In this document: positions 1 to 7,645 of the stretch, piece after piece
Position numbering within the stretch: the stretch's first letter is position 1
Layout: every line of letters begins with the position of its first letter
NCBI GenBank assembly: GCA_036502625.1
Contig: DASXYG010000090.1
Span: 1 to 46,683 of the forward strand
Direction: 5' to 3'
From: DASXYG01 sp036502625
GTDB taxonomy: Bacteria > Actinomycetota > Actinomycetes > Streptosporangiales > Streptosporangiaceae
Length of the DNA: 46,683 bases
The notes under the pieces: model-generated
Seen by the model: only the letters and a program-made list of their open reading frames with translations
Databases searched by the model: none
What the model was told of the DNA's origin: nothing
Translations under genes and position numbers: made by a program

Positions 1-860
1 CGTATTCGATGATCGACCGGAAGCACGCGGTGTACACGCAGACGAACAACGTGGTGGGCACGTTGAACCTGCTGTACGCGATCAAGGAGATCGACCCGGA
101 GATCCACCTCGTCAAGCTCGGCACCATGGGCGAGTACGGCACCCCGAACATCGACATCGAGGAGGGCTGGCTGGAGCTGACCCACAAGGGCCGTACGGAC
201 CGCGTGCTGTTCCCCAAGCGGCCCGGCTCCTTCTACCACCTGTCCAAGGTGCACGACTCCCACAACATGGAGTTCGCCTGCCGCATCTGGGGGCTGCGCG
301 CGACCGACCTCAACCAGGGCGTGGTGTACGGCCAGCAGACCGACGAGACCGCGAACGACGACCGGCTCGCCACCCGGTTCGACTACGACGCGGTGTTCGG
401 CACCGTGCTGAACCGCTTCGTCATCCAGGCCGTGCTCGGCCAGCCGCTCACCGTCTACGGAACCGGCGGCCAGACCCGCGGCTTCCTCGACATCCGCGAC
501 ACCGTCCGCTGCATCGAGCTGGCGTGTACGGCCCCGGCCGACCGCGGCGAGTTCCGCGTCTTCAACCAGATGACCGAGTCGTTCTCGGTGCAGGCGCTCG
601 CCGAGCTCGTCCAGCGCACGTTCCCCGGCGAGGTGCGCATCGACTACCTCGACAACCCGCGCGTCGAGAATGAGGACCACCACTACAAGGTCGTGCACAC
701 CGCGCTCGTCGACCTCGGCCTGGAGCCGCACCTGCTGTCGGACACCCTGATCACGTCCATGTTCGACATCGCCAAGCGGTACGCTCACCGCGTCAAGACC
801 GCCGCGCTGACACCCAAGGTCGACTGGCGTGCCTCCGCGAGCCCCGCACAGGAGGTCTGA
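1..860 (+). CDS. sqd1: UDP-sulfoquinovose synthase (SQD1-like), 5' truncated by the window edge
   Basis: Extended short-chain dehydrogenase that makes UDP-sulfoquinovose, the head-group donor for sulfolipid, from UDP-glucose and sulfite. The frame is open from base 3, so 285 residues are visible and roughly the first 100, with the NAD-binding glycine motif, lie outside. The visible part opens YSMIDRKHAVYTQTNNV, which resembles plant SQD1. The catalytic set is present: Thr41 in GTMGEYG, Tyr78 and Lys82 in FYHLSK (visible numbering). Their spacing of 37 and 4 matches Thr145, Tyr182 and Lys186 of Arabidopsis SQD1. The gene lies 30 bases before a membrane glycosyltransferase, probably in one transcript. 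A generic NAD-dependent epimerase is the alternative, but the SQD1-type match is extensive. Confidence 0.88.
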   Translation, partial: YSMIDRKHAVYTQTNNVVGTLNLLYAIKEIDPEIHLVKLGTMGEYGTPNIDIEEGWLELTHKGRTDRVLFPKRPGSFYHLSKVHDSHNMEFACRIWGLRATDLNQGVVYGQQTDETANDDRLATRFDYDAVFGTVLNRFVIQAVLGQPLTVYGTGGQTRGFLDIRDTVRCIELACTAPADRGEFRVFNQMTESFSVQALAELVQRTFPGEVRIDYLDNPRVENEDHHYKVVHTALVDLGLEPHLLSDTLITSMFDIAKRYAHRVKTAALTPKVDWRASASPAQEV

Positions 861-890
861 GGCGGTCCCGGCCGGCCCGACTCAGCGACC

Positions 891-2402
891 ATGACCCTTC
901 GCACCACCCTCGCCCCGGCGATCACCGCCCCCGGCGAACCAGGCACCCCGTCCGTGCGCCGCCCGTTGCGGCGGCACGCCCTGATCACCGTCCTGGTGAT
1001 CGCCGGCATCGCGCTGCGCGTCTGCGCCCAGCTCGCGTACCGCCCCGCGCTGCTGTACGTCGACTCCTACCGCTACCTCGCCAACATCGGCCTGCACACG
1101 ATCGACGGCAGCGACCCGCTCGGCTACACCCTGTTCCTGCGCGGCCTGCTGCACGTCCACGACATCGCGATCGTCCCGGCCGTGCAGCACGGTCTCGGCG
1201 TCGCGATGGGCGTCGCGCTGTACGCCATGCTCGTACGCCGCGGGGTGCGCACGTGGCTGGCCGCGCTGGCCGCGGCGCCGGTGCTGCTCGACGCGTACAT
1301 CGTGCAGATCGAACAGCTCGTCATGTCCGACAGCCTGTTCATGGCCCTGATGGCCGTCGCCATGATCGTGCTGGCGTGGCGTCCGCGGCCCGGCATGGTC
1401 GCCGTGGTCGTCGCGGGCGCGGCGATCGGCGCGGCGATCACCGTGCGCTCGGTCGGGGAGCCGTTGATTGTGCTGGCGCTGGTCTACGTCCTGGTCACCG
1501 CGGTGCCCGGCTGGCGGCGCCGCCTCGTGCGCGGGGTCGCGCTGCTCGCCGCGTTCGCCGTACCCCTGGCCGGCTACTCCGTGTGGGCGCTGTCGCAGTA
1601 CGGCGACCTCGGCCTCGGCAGCTCCCACGGCCGCATCCTGTACGCGCGCGCCGCCACGTTCGCCAATTGCCAGGGCGTGGAGATGCCCGCCTACGAGCGG
1701 CCGCTGTGCCCCACGAAGCCCGTCCAGCACCGGCCCGGCGTGGACGAGTTCATGTGGGGCACCGACTCGCCCGCCTCGGCGTACCAGCCGCCGCGCGGCA
1801 TGAACAAGGACACCGTGCTCGGCGACTTCGGGGTGCGCATCTACCGCCACCAGCCCGCCGACTTCGCCGGCGCCGTGCTCACCGACTTCCTGCGCGGCTT
1901 CGCCCCCACCAAGGTCGACCTGGACAACCAGGTGCCGATCAAGCGCTGGCAGTTCCAGACGTCCTATCCGATCACGGTCGGCGCCACCCCGTCCGAGGTC
2001 ACCGACCACTTCGGCGGCCACCCCGCGACGGTGTCACCCGGCCTGGCGCGGTTCCTCCGCGGCTACCAGATGAGCGCCGGCTACCTCCCCGGCACGGTCG
2101 TGGGCCTCAGCCTCCTCATGGGCGTCCTCGCCGCCGCGGGCGTCCGCCGCCGCGGCCCGCCGCCCGGAACCCCGTCCGTACGCGGCGTCTGCGCCCTCCT
2201 CACGGCTAGCACCCTCGCCGTCCTGCTGCTGGCCTCCCTGTTCGAGTTCTCCTGGCGCTACCAGCTCCCCGGCACGGTCTTCGCCCCGGTCGCCGCCGCC
2301 CTGGCCCTGACCGCGATCTTCCCCCGCCGTGCGCGGAATGCCCGCCGTACGGGGGATGCTGCGCTTGTGGACGAACGCGCGGAGGAGGACGGGACACGAT
2401 GA
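891..2402 (+). CDS. GT-C type integral membrane glycosyltransferase-like protein
   Basis: A 503-residue protein with about ten predicted membrane segments spread over its length, beginning near residue 24 (ALITVLVIAGIALRVCAQLA). After the first helix comes a loop with YVDSYRYLANIG. An acidic DS motif in the first outside loop is typical of GT-C enzymes (GT39/GT87 relatives), which use lipid-linked sugar donors. A long soluble loop at about residues 245-375 carries two Cys. The ATG at 891 follows the sulfoquinovose synthase by 30 bases. A role in glycolipid assembly is inferred from context only; no family could be fixed by eye. The stop overlaps an ATG (ATGA) of a 16-codon frame leading to the UspA gene. 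Confidence 0.7.
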   Translation: MTLRTTLAPAITAPGEPGTPSVRRPLRRHALITVLVIAGIALRVCAQLAYRPALLYVDSYRYLANIGLHTIDGSDPLGYTLFLRGLLHVHDIAIVPAVQHGLGVAMGVALYAMLVRRGVRTWLAALAAAPVLLDAYIVQIEQLVMSDSLFMALMAVAMIVLAWRPRPGMVAVVVAGAAIGAAITVRSVGEPLIVLALVYVLVTAVPGWRRRLVRGVALLAAFAVPLAGYSVWALSQYGDLGLGSSHGRILYARAATFANCQGVEMPAYERPLCPTKPVQHRPGVDEFMWGTDSPASAYQPPRGMNKDTVLGDFGVRIYRHQPADFAGAVLTDFLRGFAPTKVDLDNQVPIKRWQFQTSYPITVGATPSEVTDHFGGHPATVSPGLARFLRGYQMSAGYLPGTVVGLSLLMGVLAAAGVRRRGPPPGTPSVRGVCALLTASTLAVLLLASLFEFSWRYQLPGTVFAPVAAALALTAIFPRRARNARRTGDAALVDERAEEDGTR

Positions 2403-2449
2403 CGAGATGTGCTCGTACGGGCCGGGCCGCCGAGAGCGGTGTGCGGTGA
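2399..2449 (+). CDS. 16-codon coupling ORF between glycosyltransferase and UspA (tentative)
   Basis: This very short frame starts with an ATG that overlaps the upstream stop (ATGA). It has a strong ribosome-binding site, GGAGGAGG at 2381-2388. Its own stop overlaps the GTG proposed as the UspA start (GTGA). It encodes MTRCARTGRAAESGVR, which resembles no known peptide. Its likely value, if real, is to carry ribosomes from the membrane protein to uspA, which has only a weak site of its own. It may equally be chance. Confidence 0.3.
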   Translation: MTRCARTGRAAESGVR

Positions 2450-2904
2450 GCGCGTGGCCGGGGGACGCGCGGGGGTTCGAGATCGCCAAGGACGGGGTCG
2501 GCGACCTGGTGGTCGGCTTCGACGGTACGGAGCCGAGCCGTGACGCCCTGGCGTTCGCGATCGGCCTCGCCAGGCGCGAGCAGTCCCGCCTGATCATCGC
2601 CTTCATAGCCGCCCCGTCCATGTTCTCCTCCCTGGCCCCCGACCCCGGAACCTGGGAGAGCGCCGAGCAGGTAGCCGACGAACTCCGAACCCGCGTAACC
2701 GAGGCCGCGGGCGAGTTCGGCATAACGTGGCGCTTCGAACACCGCCGAGGCGACGTAGCCCACGAGCTGGAGTCCCTGGCCGAGGAGACCAAGTCCGACG
2801 CCATAGTGGTGGGCCGCTCAAGCAGCAAGGTAAGCCGCCTGCTCGGCTCCGTAGCCGCCACCCTCCTCCGTACAGCCCGCCGCCCGGTAATCGTGGTCCC
2901 GTAA
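2446..2904 (+). CDS. Universal stress protein, UspA family
   Basis: A single Usp domain of 152 residues: beta-1 DLVVGFDGTEPSRDALAFA, then helices, ending with VVGRSSSKVSRLLGSVA and the C-terminal strand PVIVVP. The last block corresponds to the ATP-binding G-x2-G-x9-G-S signature, with the second glycine replaced by serine, so ATP binding is likely but not certain. Usp proteins are cytoplasmic stress or dormancy factors. I chose GTG 2446 because it overlaps the stop of a well-initiated short frame (GTGA); ATG 2407 in the same frame would add 13 residues but has no suitably spaced ribosome-binding site. It is the last gene of the sqd1 group; no terminator is obvious behind it. Confidence 0.85.
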   Translation: MSAWPGDARGFEIAKDGVGDLVVGFDGTEPSRDALAFAIGLARREQSRLIIAFIAAPSMFSSLAPDPGTWESAEQVADELRTRVTEAAGEFGITWRFEHRRGDVAHELESLAEETKSDAIVVGRSSSKVSRLLGSVAATLLRTARRPVIVVP

Positions 2905-2927
2905 CCCCCCGCTGCTCCCTGCGGCCC

Positions 2928-3080
2928 GTAACTCCTGCGCCACGTGCCTCCCCCGTGGGCCTCGCAGCCCCGAACCCCGTAACTCCTGCGCTGCGTGTCT
3001 CCGCCGTGGGCCTCGTAGCCCTGCGCCTCGTGGCTTTTGCGCTATGTGCCTCCCCCGCGGGCCTCGCAGCCCTGCACTCC
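2928..3080 (+). repeat. Three 51-bp imperfect tandem repeats
   Basis: Units begin at 2928, 2979 and 3030. The first two start GTAACTCCTGCG and the third GTGGCTTTTGCG; all share a core like CGTGGGCCTCGCAGCCC. The period is a multiple of three (17 codons), and each strand reads as a 17-residue repeat in one frame, but no start or third-position bias supports translation. Confidence 0.75.
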
Positions 3081-3965
3081 GCGCCCGCACTCCGCACCTC
3101 CCCGTCCAAGGTGGCCCGCGCGGGAGCGCGGAACCTCCCTCCGTGCGCAGCGTCTCCGAGGCCGGTCTCTCTGAGCGCGGGCGCGTTCCCGGTCGCTGGG
3201 AGGCGACCCCAGCCCCAACCCCGTGTACGGCATGTGCCCCCCGGGCGTGCTCCGCTCTGCGCCCTGTGGCGGGGGAGGCGTGCGGCTCCCGTCCCATCCG
3301 GGCGCAACGTGGATCCGGGGTGGGGCGGGGGAGGCCGCATCCCGCTGCCCCGTACGTGCTGGGGCCAGACTCCCCACCCCCGGGTGGCGCCCGCTCCCTC
3401 ACCCCGCCCGCGCGCAGCGCGGATACGGGGCCGCGTCCGCCCCTGCCCCGTCCCGCAACGCAGATCCCGGCGTGGCTGAGGGAGCAAGGTGCGGGAAGGC
3501 CGCGGACGCTCCTTGCGCCCATCCGCGTGTGGCGCGCCTGCCGTGCGGTTGGGGCGGGCCGCGTCCCCGGACCTCGGATAGGGGCGCTCGCTCGCTGCGG
3601 GGTGGGTGGAGGGGGCCGCGTCCCGTCCGGACCCAACGCGATCCCGGCCTGGCTGAGGGAGTGGGGGAGGCCGCATCTCCCCCCTGTCCGCGTGTGGCGC
3701 GGGTTCAGTGGGGTTGAGGGGGTGGGTCTCCCGCGCTCGGGTGGCGGGTGGCGTTCGTTGCGGGTTGGGGTGGGAGGGGTGGCCGCGTTCGTCCCTGTCC
3801 CCGTCCGTGCGTGGCGTGGGTGCGGTGCGGTGGGGCTGTGAGCGTGGTGGTCGGGTGGGGTGAAGGGGGGCCGCCCTGGGAGCAGCCGCGGTGGAGGGGG
3901 CGCGGTGGGGGCTTGCGGGATTGGATTGTTGGTGGGGAAACCGTCCGCTTCGTTCGGGCGTCCAT

Positions 3966-3995
3966 GGGGGGAGTGGACGGGTGGGGGTGGCGGGG
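3966..3995 (+). other. Potential G-quadruplex motif
   Basis: Four G-tracts on the plus strand (3966-3971, 3979-3981, 3983-3987, 3992-3995) are separated by loops of 7, 1 and 4 bases, which satisfies the usual G3+N1-7 rule. It lies about 160 bases before the membrane protein at 4154, so it would form in the non-template strand and RNA if transcription starts further upstream. Confidence 0.5.
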
Positions 3996-4082
3996 TGAGT
4001 TGGGTCACTTCGGGTGGGCGTGCGGGTGGTTCGGTGGGGCTTTGGGATGCCGGGTGCGTGGGGGATACCGGACGCGTTGGGG

Positions 4083-4147
4083 GTGTAGGGGGGTGCGACA
4101 CCCAGTTGGGGGAAACGCCGGAAAGGTGGACGGGGCGCCCCTACACT
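4083..4147 (+). promoter_or_regulatory. Leaderless promoter of the 4154 gene, with an inverted repeat around it
   Basis: The -10 hexamer TACACT (4142-4147) sits 6 bases before GTG 4154, the spacing of leaderless actinobacterial transcripts. A perfect 9-bp inverted repeat, GTGTAGGGG (4083-4091) and CCCCTACAC (4138-4146), overlaps the -10 and could be an operator. Confidence 0.5.
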
Positions 4148-4153
4148 GGCGGC

Positions 4154-4792
4154 GTGCTTCAGCACATCGAGCTTCCCCGACCCTGGCGGCTGCTGCGGAC
4201 CGCAGCGGTGTCGTTCGGTGAGTCGTTCGGGGTTCCTGTGGGCGCGTTCCTCATTGTGGACGCGGTCGCCGGGCAGCGGCCCGGGTTGATCGCGGGGCTT
4301 GCCGCCACGTGGCTGGTGGCGCTCGCGCGCAAGGTGATGACGGGCGCGGTGCCGGGGCTCGTCGTGATGTCGGTCGTGCTGCTGTCGCTGCAGACGATGC
4401 TGGCGTTCATGACCGGGCAGACCTGGATCTACCTGCTCCAGATCCCGCTGGCGAAGTTCCTCCTGTCGCTGGTCTTCGCCCGTACGGCCGCGACGCGCAA
4501 CCCCCTGGTGGGCCGGCTCGCCGGCGAGGTCGTCGCGCTGCCGCACGTCTGGATCACCCACGCCGACCTCCACCGCTTCTTCCGCGGCGCCACCTGGCTG
4601 TGGTCGGTGATCTTCCTGGTGCTGTCGATCATGCTCGCCGCGATGGTCGTCACCCAGCCCCTGGAGACCGCCGTGCTGGTCTCCACCCTCGGCTCGATCG
4701 CGCTGGCCGGCCTCGGCGCGGGCATCTGCGTGGTGTGGTTCCGCCGCGTGATCCACCGCCTCGGCCTGACGCTGCGCTTCACCGCCGCCTAG
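4154..4792 (+). CDS. VC0807-type integral membrane protein
   Basis: A 212-residue protein with about six hydrophobic segments (for example GVPVGAFLIVDAVAG, VMSVVLLSLQTMLAFM, SVIFLVLSIMLAAMVV, ALAGLGAGICVVWF). The short basic and aromatic elements between them (FARTAATRNPLVGRLAGE, HRFFRGATWLW) resemble the VC0807 / intracellular-septation-A-like family of unknown function. GTG 4154 is chosen because a TACACT hexamer lies 6 bases upstream and the open frame before it runs into the repeat-rich region. Family assignment is by recall of its general pattern. Transport or envelope function is possible but not shown. Confidence 0.65.
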   Translation: MLQHIELPRPWRLLRTAAVSFGESFGVPVGAFLIVDAVAGQRPGLIAGLAATWLVALARKVMTGAVPGLVVMSVVLLSLQTMLAFMTGQTWIYLLQIPLAKFLLSLVFARTAATRNPLVGRLAGEVVALPHVWITHADLHRFFRGATWLWSVIFLVLSIMLAAMVVTQPLETAVLVSTLGSIALAGLGAGICVVWFRRVIHRLGLTLRFTAA

Positions 4793-4811
4793 CCCGTACG
4801 GCCACCACCCC

Positions 4812-5423
4812 TCACACCAGCCGGTCGATGATCAGCGCGGCCCCCACCGCGACCATCCCCGCGCCGGACACCCGCCCGGCCACCCGCGCCGCCGCCGGCC
4901 TGGCGTGCAGCACACCGCGCGCCACCGAGCCGAGCACCAGGTAGAACACCCCGCACGTCACCATGAACACCAGGCCGAGCACGCTCATCTGCACCGCAAG
5001 CGGCCACGCGCGCCCGGGCCCGGTGAACTGCGGCAGCAGCGCCACGAAGATCAGCAGGCCCTTGGGGTTGAGCCCGCTCACCCCCACCCCGCGTGCGACC
5101 GCCGCCCAGCCCGTACGCGCGGGCGCGTCGTCGGCGGCGACCTCGGACGGCGCGGCGAACGTCCGGACCCCGTGCCACACCAGGTACGCGCCCCCGACGA
5201 CGGTCAGCACGGTCAGCGCGGCCGGCGTCTGCGCCACGACGGCCCCCACGCCCGCCGCGACCACGACGGTCATGCCCGCGTAGCCGAGCACCAGGCCACC
5301 CACCGCGGGCACCACGGACCGGCCGCGCAGCCCGGCGCTGATCGTGAACGCCCAGTCGGCGCCCGGCACGGCGATGAGCAGCAGCGCGACGCCGAAAAAT
5401 GCGGCGATCGATCCGGCGGGCAT
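4812..5423 (-). CDS. LysE/RhtB family amino-acid exporter
   Basis: A 203-residue membrane protein with the expected size and six-helix layout of LysE/RhtB exporters: N-terminal AAFFGVALLLIAVPGADWAF, then GLVLGYAGMTVVVAAGVGAVV, VVGGAYLVWHGVR, and GVGVSGLNPKGLLIFVALLPQF. The PG in helix 1 and the NPK in helix 4 are family landmarks. Such carriers export amino acids or related metabolites by proton antiport. It is divergent from an Lrp/AsnC-type regulator with 109 bases between, the arrangement seen for lysE-lysG and many lrp-controlled exporters. A perfect palindrome just upstream of its start (5434-5455) is a likely operator. The substrate cannot be told from the sequence. Confidence 0.85.
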   Translation of the reverse strand: MPAGSIAAFFGVALLLIAVPGADWAFTISAGLRGRSVVPAVGGLVLGYAGMTVVVAAGVGAVVAQTPAALTVLTVVGGAYLVWHGVRTFAAPSEVAADDAPARTGWAAVARGVGVSGLNPKGLLIFVALLPQFTGPGRAWPLAVQMSVLGLVFMVTCGVFYLVLGSVARGVLHARPAAARVAGRVSGAGMVAVGAALIIDRLV

Positions 5424-5433
5424 GGGCGGCCCT

Positions 5434-5455
5434 CCTCAGAAATCGGGTTCTGAGG
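5434..5455. promoter_or_regulatory. Perfect 8-bp-arm palindrome between lysE-like and lrp-like genes
   Basis: CCTCAGAA (5434-5441) and TTCTGAGG (5448-5455) are exact inverted copies with a 6-base spacer. The palindrome starts 11 bases upstream of the exporter start codon. It is the best candidate for the binding site of the divergently encoded Lrp/AsnC protein. Confidence 0.65.
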
Positions 5456-5532
5456 GGAAACTACCGGCGAACGGCCGGAAGATGGTCCCAAGAATTCGCC
5501 CGTACGGCCGCCCCAGTGGAAGGATCTACTCC

Positions 5533-5988
5533 ATGGACGCCATCGACCGGAAGATCCTTGCCGTGCTCCAGGAGGAGGGCCGCCTCACGATCACCGAGCT
5601 GGCCTCCCGCGTCGGCCTGAGCGTGTCCCCCTGCCACCGCCGCCTGCGGGAGCTGGAGCGCGGCAAGGCGATCCTCGGCTACCGCGCGGTCGTCGACCCC
5701 GAGGCGCTCGGCCTGACGTTCCAGGCGCTCGTCTTCGTCACGATGCGCCAGGAGGACCGCGACACCCTCCTCGGGTTCGAGGAGGCCGTCGCGAAGATCC
5801 CCCAGGTCGTCCAGGCGCAGCGGCTGTTCGGCGACCCCGACTACCTGCTGCGCGTGCTGACCGCCGACCTCGGCGCCTACCAGCGGCTCGAGGACGACCA
5901 GCTCGCCACGCTCCCCGGCATACAGCGGCTGACGTCCACGCTGGTCATGAAGCAGGTCGTGGACGTACGGCCGCTGCCTACGCGCTGA
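5533..5988 (+). CDS. Lrp/AsnC family transcriptional regulator
   Basis: 151 residues in the standard two-part form. An N-terminal winged helix (DRKILAVLQEEGRLTITELASR, recognition helix about residues 30-44 in SVSPCHRRLRELE) is followed by a linker strand (AILGYRAVVDPEALGL) and the RAM effector domain ending QRLTSTLVMKQVVDVRPLP. Lrp proteins form dimers and octamers that sense amino acids. ATG 5533 has GGAAGGA 8 bases upstream. Divergent placement with the exporter at 5423 suggests that it senses the exported amino acid. Its 3' end overlaps the convergent oxidoreductase gene by 11 bases. Confidence 0.9.
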   Translation: MDAIDRKILAVLQEEGRLTITELASRVGLSVSPCHRRLRELERGKAILGYRAVVDPEALGLTFQALVFVTMRQEDRDTLLGFEEAVAKIPQVVQAQRLFGDPDYLLRVLTADLGAYQRLEDDQLATLPGIQRLTSTLVMKQVVDVRPLPTR

Positions 5989-6937
5989 CCGGCGCCATGG
6001 CCGCCCGCGTCTCCTCCTCGACGAGGTCGGCGTTGATGTGCGCGGCCGCGAGCGTGCCGGCCGCCGCCGACGGCCCCACCTGGGCGGTCAGGTCGGTGAC
6101 GTTGCCCGCGACCCACACCCCGGCCACGTCCGTACGACCGGTCGGGTCGGCCGGGACGTATTCGCCGACGCCCGCCGGGTGCGGCACCGGGGCGAGCCCG
6201 ATTCCGGACAGGAAGCCGGCGCAGGCGTTCATCCGCGTCGCGACGGCGATCGCGTCGCGGGCGACCACCGAGCCGTCGCGCAGCCGTACGCCGGTGATCC
6301 GGTCGCCGCCGGACTCCACCGCCGCGACCTCGCCGCCCACCACGCGGACACCGCGCGCGGCCAGCCGCGCGGCGTCGTCGGCGCCCGGCGCGGCCTTGGT
6401 GTGCGGGAAGTAGACGACGTCGTCGCTCCACTGGCGGAACAGCAGCGCCTGGTGCACCGACATCGGCCCGGTCCCGATCACGGCGATGGCGCGGTCGCGG
6501 ACCTCCCAGCCGTGGCAGTACGGGCAGTGCACCACGTCGCGGCCCCACCGCTCGCGCAGCCCGGCGATGTCCGGCAGCTCGTCGCCCAGCCCGGTGGCCA
6601 CCAGCAGCCGCCGCGCCCGTACGGCACCGCCGTCGGCCAGCGTCACCACGAACGCGCCGCCATCGTCCTCGCGGGCCACCGCGGCGACCTCACCGGACAC
6701 CACGTGCCCGCCGTACCGCCGCACCTCGCCGCGCCCGCGCTCCAGCAGCTCCGCGGGCGCGATGCCGTCGAGCCCCAGCAGCCCGTGCACGCCGGACGCG
6801 GGCGCGTTCCGCGGCGCCCCGGCGTCGACCACCGCGACGGACCGCCGCGCCCGCGCCAGCGTCAGCGCACCGCTCAGCCCCGCGGCGCCGCCGCCGACCA
6901 CCACCACGTCATAGCGTTCATTCAGCCGTTCGGTCAT
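5978..6937 (-). CDS. Thioredoxin-reductase-like FAD/NAD(P) oxidoreductase
   Basis: A 319-residue flavoprotein. The FAD dinucleotide fold is at residues 9-22 (YDVVVVGGGAAGLS), a redox-active pair is Cys138-Cys141 in HCPYCHG, an NAD(P) fold follows at IAVIGTGPMS, and the second FAD motif is GVWVAGNVTD near the end. This is the thioredoxin reductase architecture, but CPYC replaces the classical CATC, as in several TrxR-like proteins without a thioredoxin partner. No thioredoxin gene is nearby. The start ATG at 6937 is preceded by GGAGGTGG, and the frame continues upstream without coding character. Its promoter region contains three GGCAA/TTGCC half-sites. The electron acceptor is unknown. Confidence 0.85.
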   Translation of the reverse strand: MTERLNERYDVVVVGGGAAGLSGALTLARARRSVAVVDAGAPRNAPASGVHGLLGLDGIAPAELLERGRGEVRRYGGHVVSGEVAAVAREDDGGAFVVTLADGGAVRARRLLVATGLGDELPDIAGLRERWGRDVVHCPYCHGWEVRDRAIAVIGTGPMSVHQALLFRQWSDDVVYFPHTKAAPGADDAARLAARGVRVVGGEVAAVESGGDRITGVRLRDGSVVARDAIAVATRMNACAGFLSGIGLAPVPHPAGVGEYVPADPTGRTDVAGVWVAGNVTDLTAQVGPSAAAGTLAAAHINADLVEEETRAAMAPVSA

Positions 6938-6981
6938 CGTGACCACCTCCGCGCACACGATGCGCCAGACCCGGCGAACAT

Positions 6982-7007
6982 GGCAAGCATTGTTGCCGAT
7001 ATGGCAA
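6982..7007. promoter_or_regulatory. Alternating GGCAA/TTGCC half-sites upstream of the TrxR-like gene
   Basis: GGCAA (6982-6986), TTGCC (6993-6997) and GGCAA (7003-7007) form two overlapping inverted repeats, one with spacer GATAT. They lie about 45 bases before the TrxR-like start and 78 before the VOC gene, in an A/T-rich patch unlike its surroundings. A repressor operator of the ArsR, MarR or Rrf2 kind is plausible. Confidence 0.45.
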
Positions 7008-7084
7008 ACCGCGCGGGCTCCGCGGCGAGGGTGCGTTCGGCGACGCGGCCTGACGGTGCAGGATGGGCGGCGGAGGTGGTGGGT

Positions 7085-7507
7085 GTGGGCGACGAGGACG
7101 TGCCGAGGCTGCGGCAGACGGTGCTGGACTGTACGGACGCGCGGGGGCTCGCCGAGTTCTATCGGGGGCTGCTCGGGTTCGCCTACCGGGCGGGGGACGA
7201 GCCGCCGGGGCCCGGGGCGGACGACGAGCGGGGGCGCGACTGGCTCGTGCTGACCGAGGGCGGGGTGCCGCGGCTGGCGTTCCAGCAGGTGCCGCGGCTG
7301 CCCGCGGTGACGTGGCCGGGCGGCGCGGTGCCGCAGCAACTGCACCTCGACCTGACGGTGGGCTCGGTCGCGGAGCTCGACGCCCAGCACGACCGGGTGC
7401 TGGCCCTCGGCGGCCGGCTGCTGGCCGACCGCGCCGATGATCCGGAGGAGCCGCTGCGGGTCTACGCCGACCCGGCCGGGCACCCGTTCTGCGTCTTCGT
7501 CGCCTGA
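7085..7507 (+). CDS. VOC superfamily (glyoxalase/dioxygenase fold) protein
   Basis: 140 residues made of two beta-alpha-beta-beta-beta modules, as in glyoxalase I and bleomycin-resistance proteins. Module one is LRQTVLDCTDARGLAEFYRG ... WLVLTEGGVPRLAFQQV; module two is QQLHLDLTVGSVAELDAQHD ... RVYADPAGHPFCVFV. The pattern L-D-C-x-D with FYRGLLG and the closing DPAGHPFC are typical of the actinobacterial 'VOC family' set. The metal ligands are incomplete by eye (His in LHLDL, no clear second pair), so enzymatic activity is uncertain. GTG 7085 is chosen because GGAGG lies 8 bases upstream; GTG 7076 and 7079 are alternatives. Confidence 0.8.
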   Translation: MGDEDVPRLRQTVLDCTDARGLAEFYRGLLGFAYRAGDEPPGPGADDERGRDWLVLTEGGVPRLAFQQVPRLPAVTWPGGAVPQQLHLDLTVGSVAELDAQHDRVLALGGRLLADRADDPEEPLRVYADPAGHPFCVFVA

Positions 7508-7645
7508 CCGGCGCCGATCGGGCCGGGCGCGGCGACCGTGAACGGATTCCGTACGGTTGCCTGTGGAATCGGGAAATGGACGTATGGGCCGCCGCACACC
7601 AGGCTGGAGGCGGAACCGCCACGATGACACAGCCGAGGGGGCTCG

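Larger units (their letters stand above)
2905..4153. other. 1.25-kb gene-free stretch of degenerate repeats with opposite strand skews
   Basis: I find no convincing gene here. Long open frames exist on both strands (for example a Pro/Thr-rich one on the minus strand, 2818-4101), but they lack the third-position GC pattern of the neighbours and begin inside uspA. The left half is C-rich on the plus strand and the right half is G-rich, with the switch near 3450. It contains three 51-bp tandem units (2928-3080). It also has a looser family with a core like GCAACG..GATCC.GG..TGG near 3303, 3457 and 3635. The blocks GATCCCGGCGTGGCTGAGGG (3463) and GATCCCGGCCTGGCTGAGGG (3640) match at 19 of 20 bases. 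A run of G-tracts follows. It looks like decayed repeat DNA rather than a gene. Confidence 0.6.

Noticed and set aside
2818..4101. Pro/Thr-rich minus-strand frame in the repeat region as a possible wall or surface protein
   Set aside because: No third-position GC bias, no signal peptide, no ribosome-binding site; the 17-residue repeats simply mirror the 51-bp DNA repeats.
2603..4756. 717-residue minus-strand frame over uspA, the repeat region and the 4154 gene
   Set aside because: Composition follows the repeats and antisense codons; no recognisable domain.
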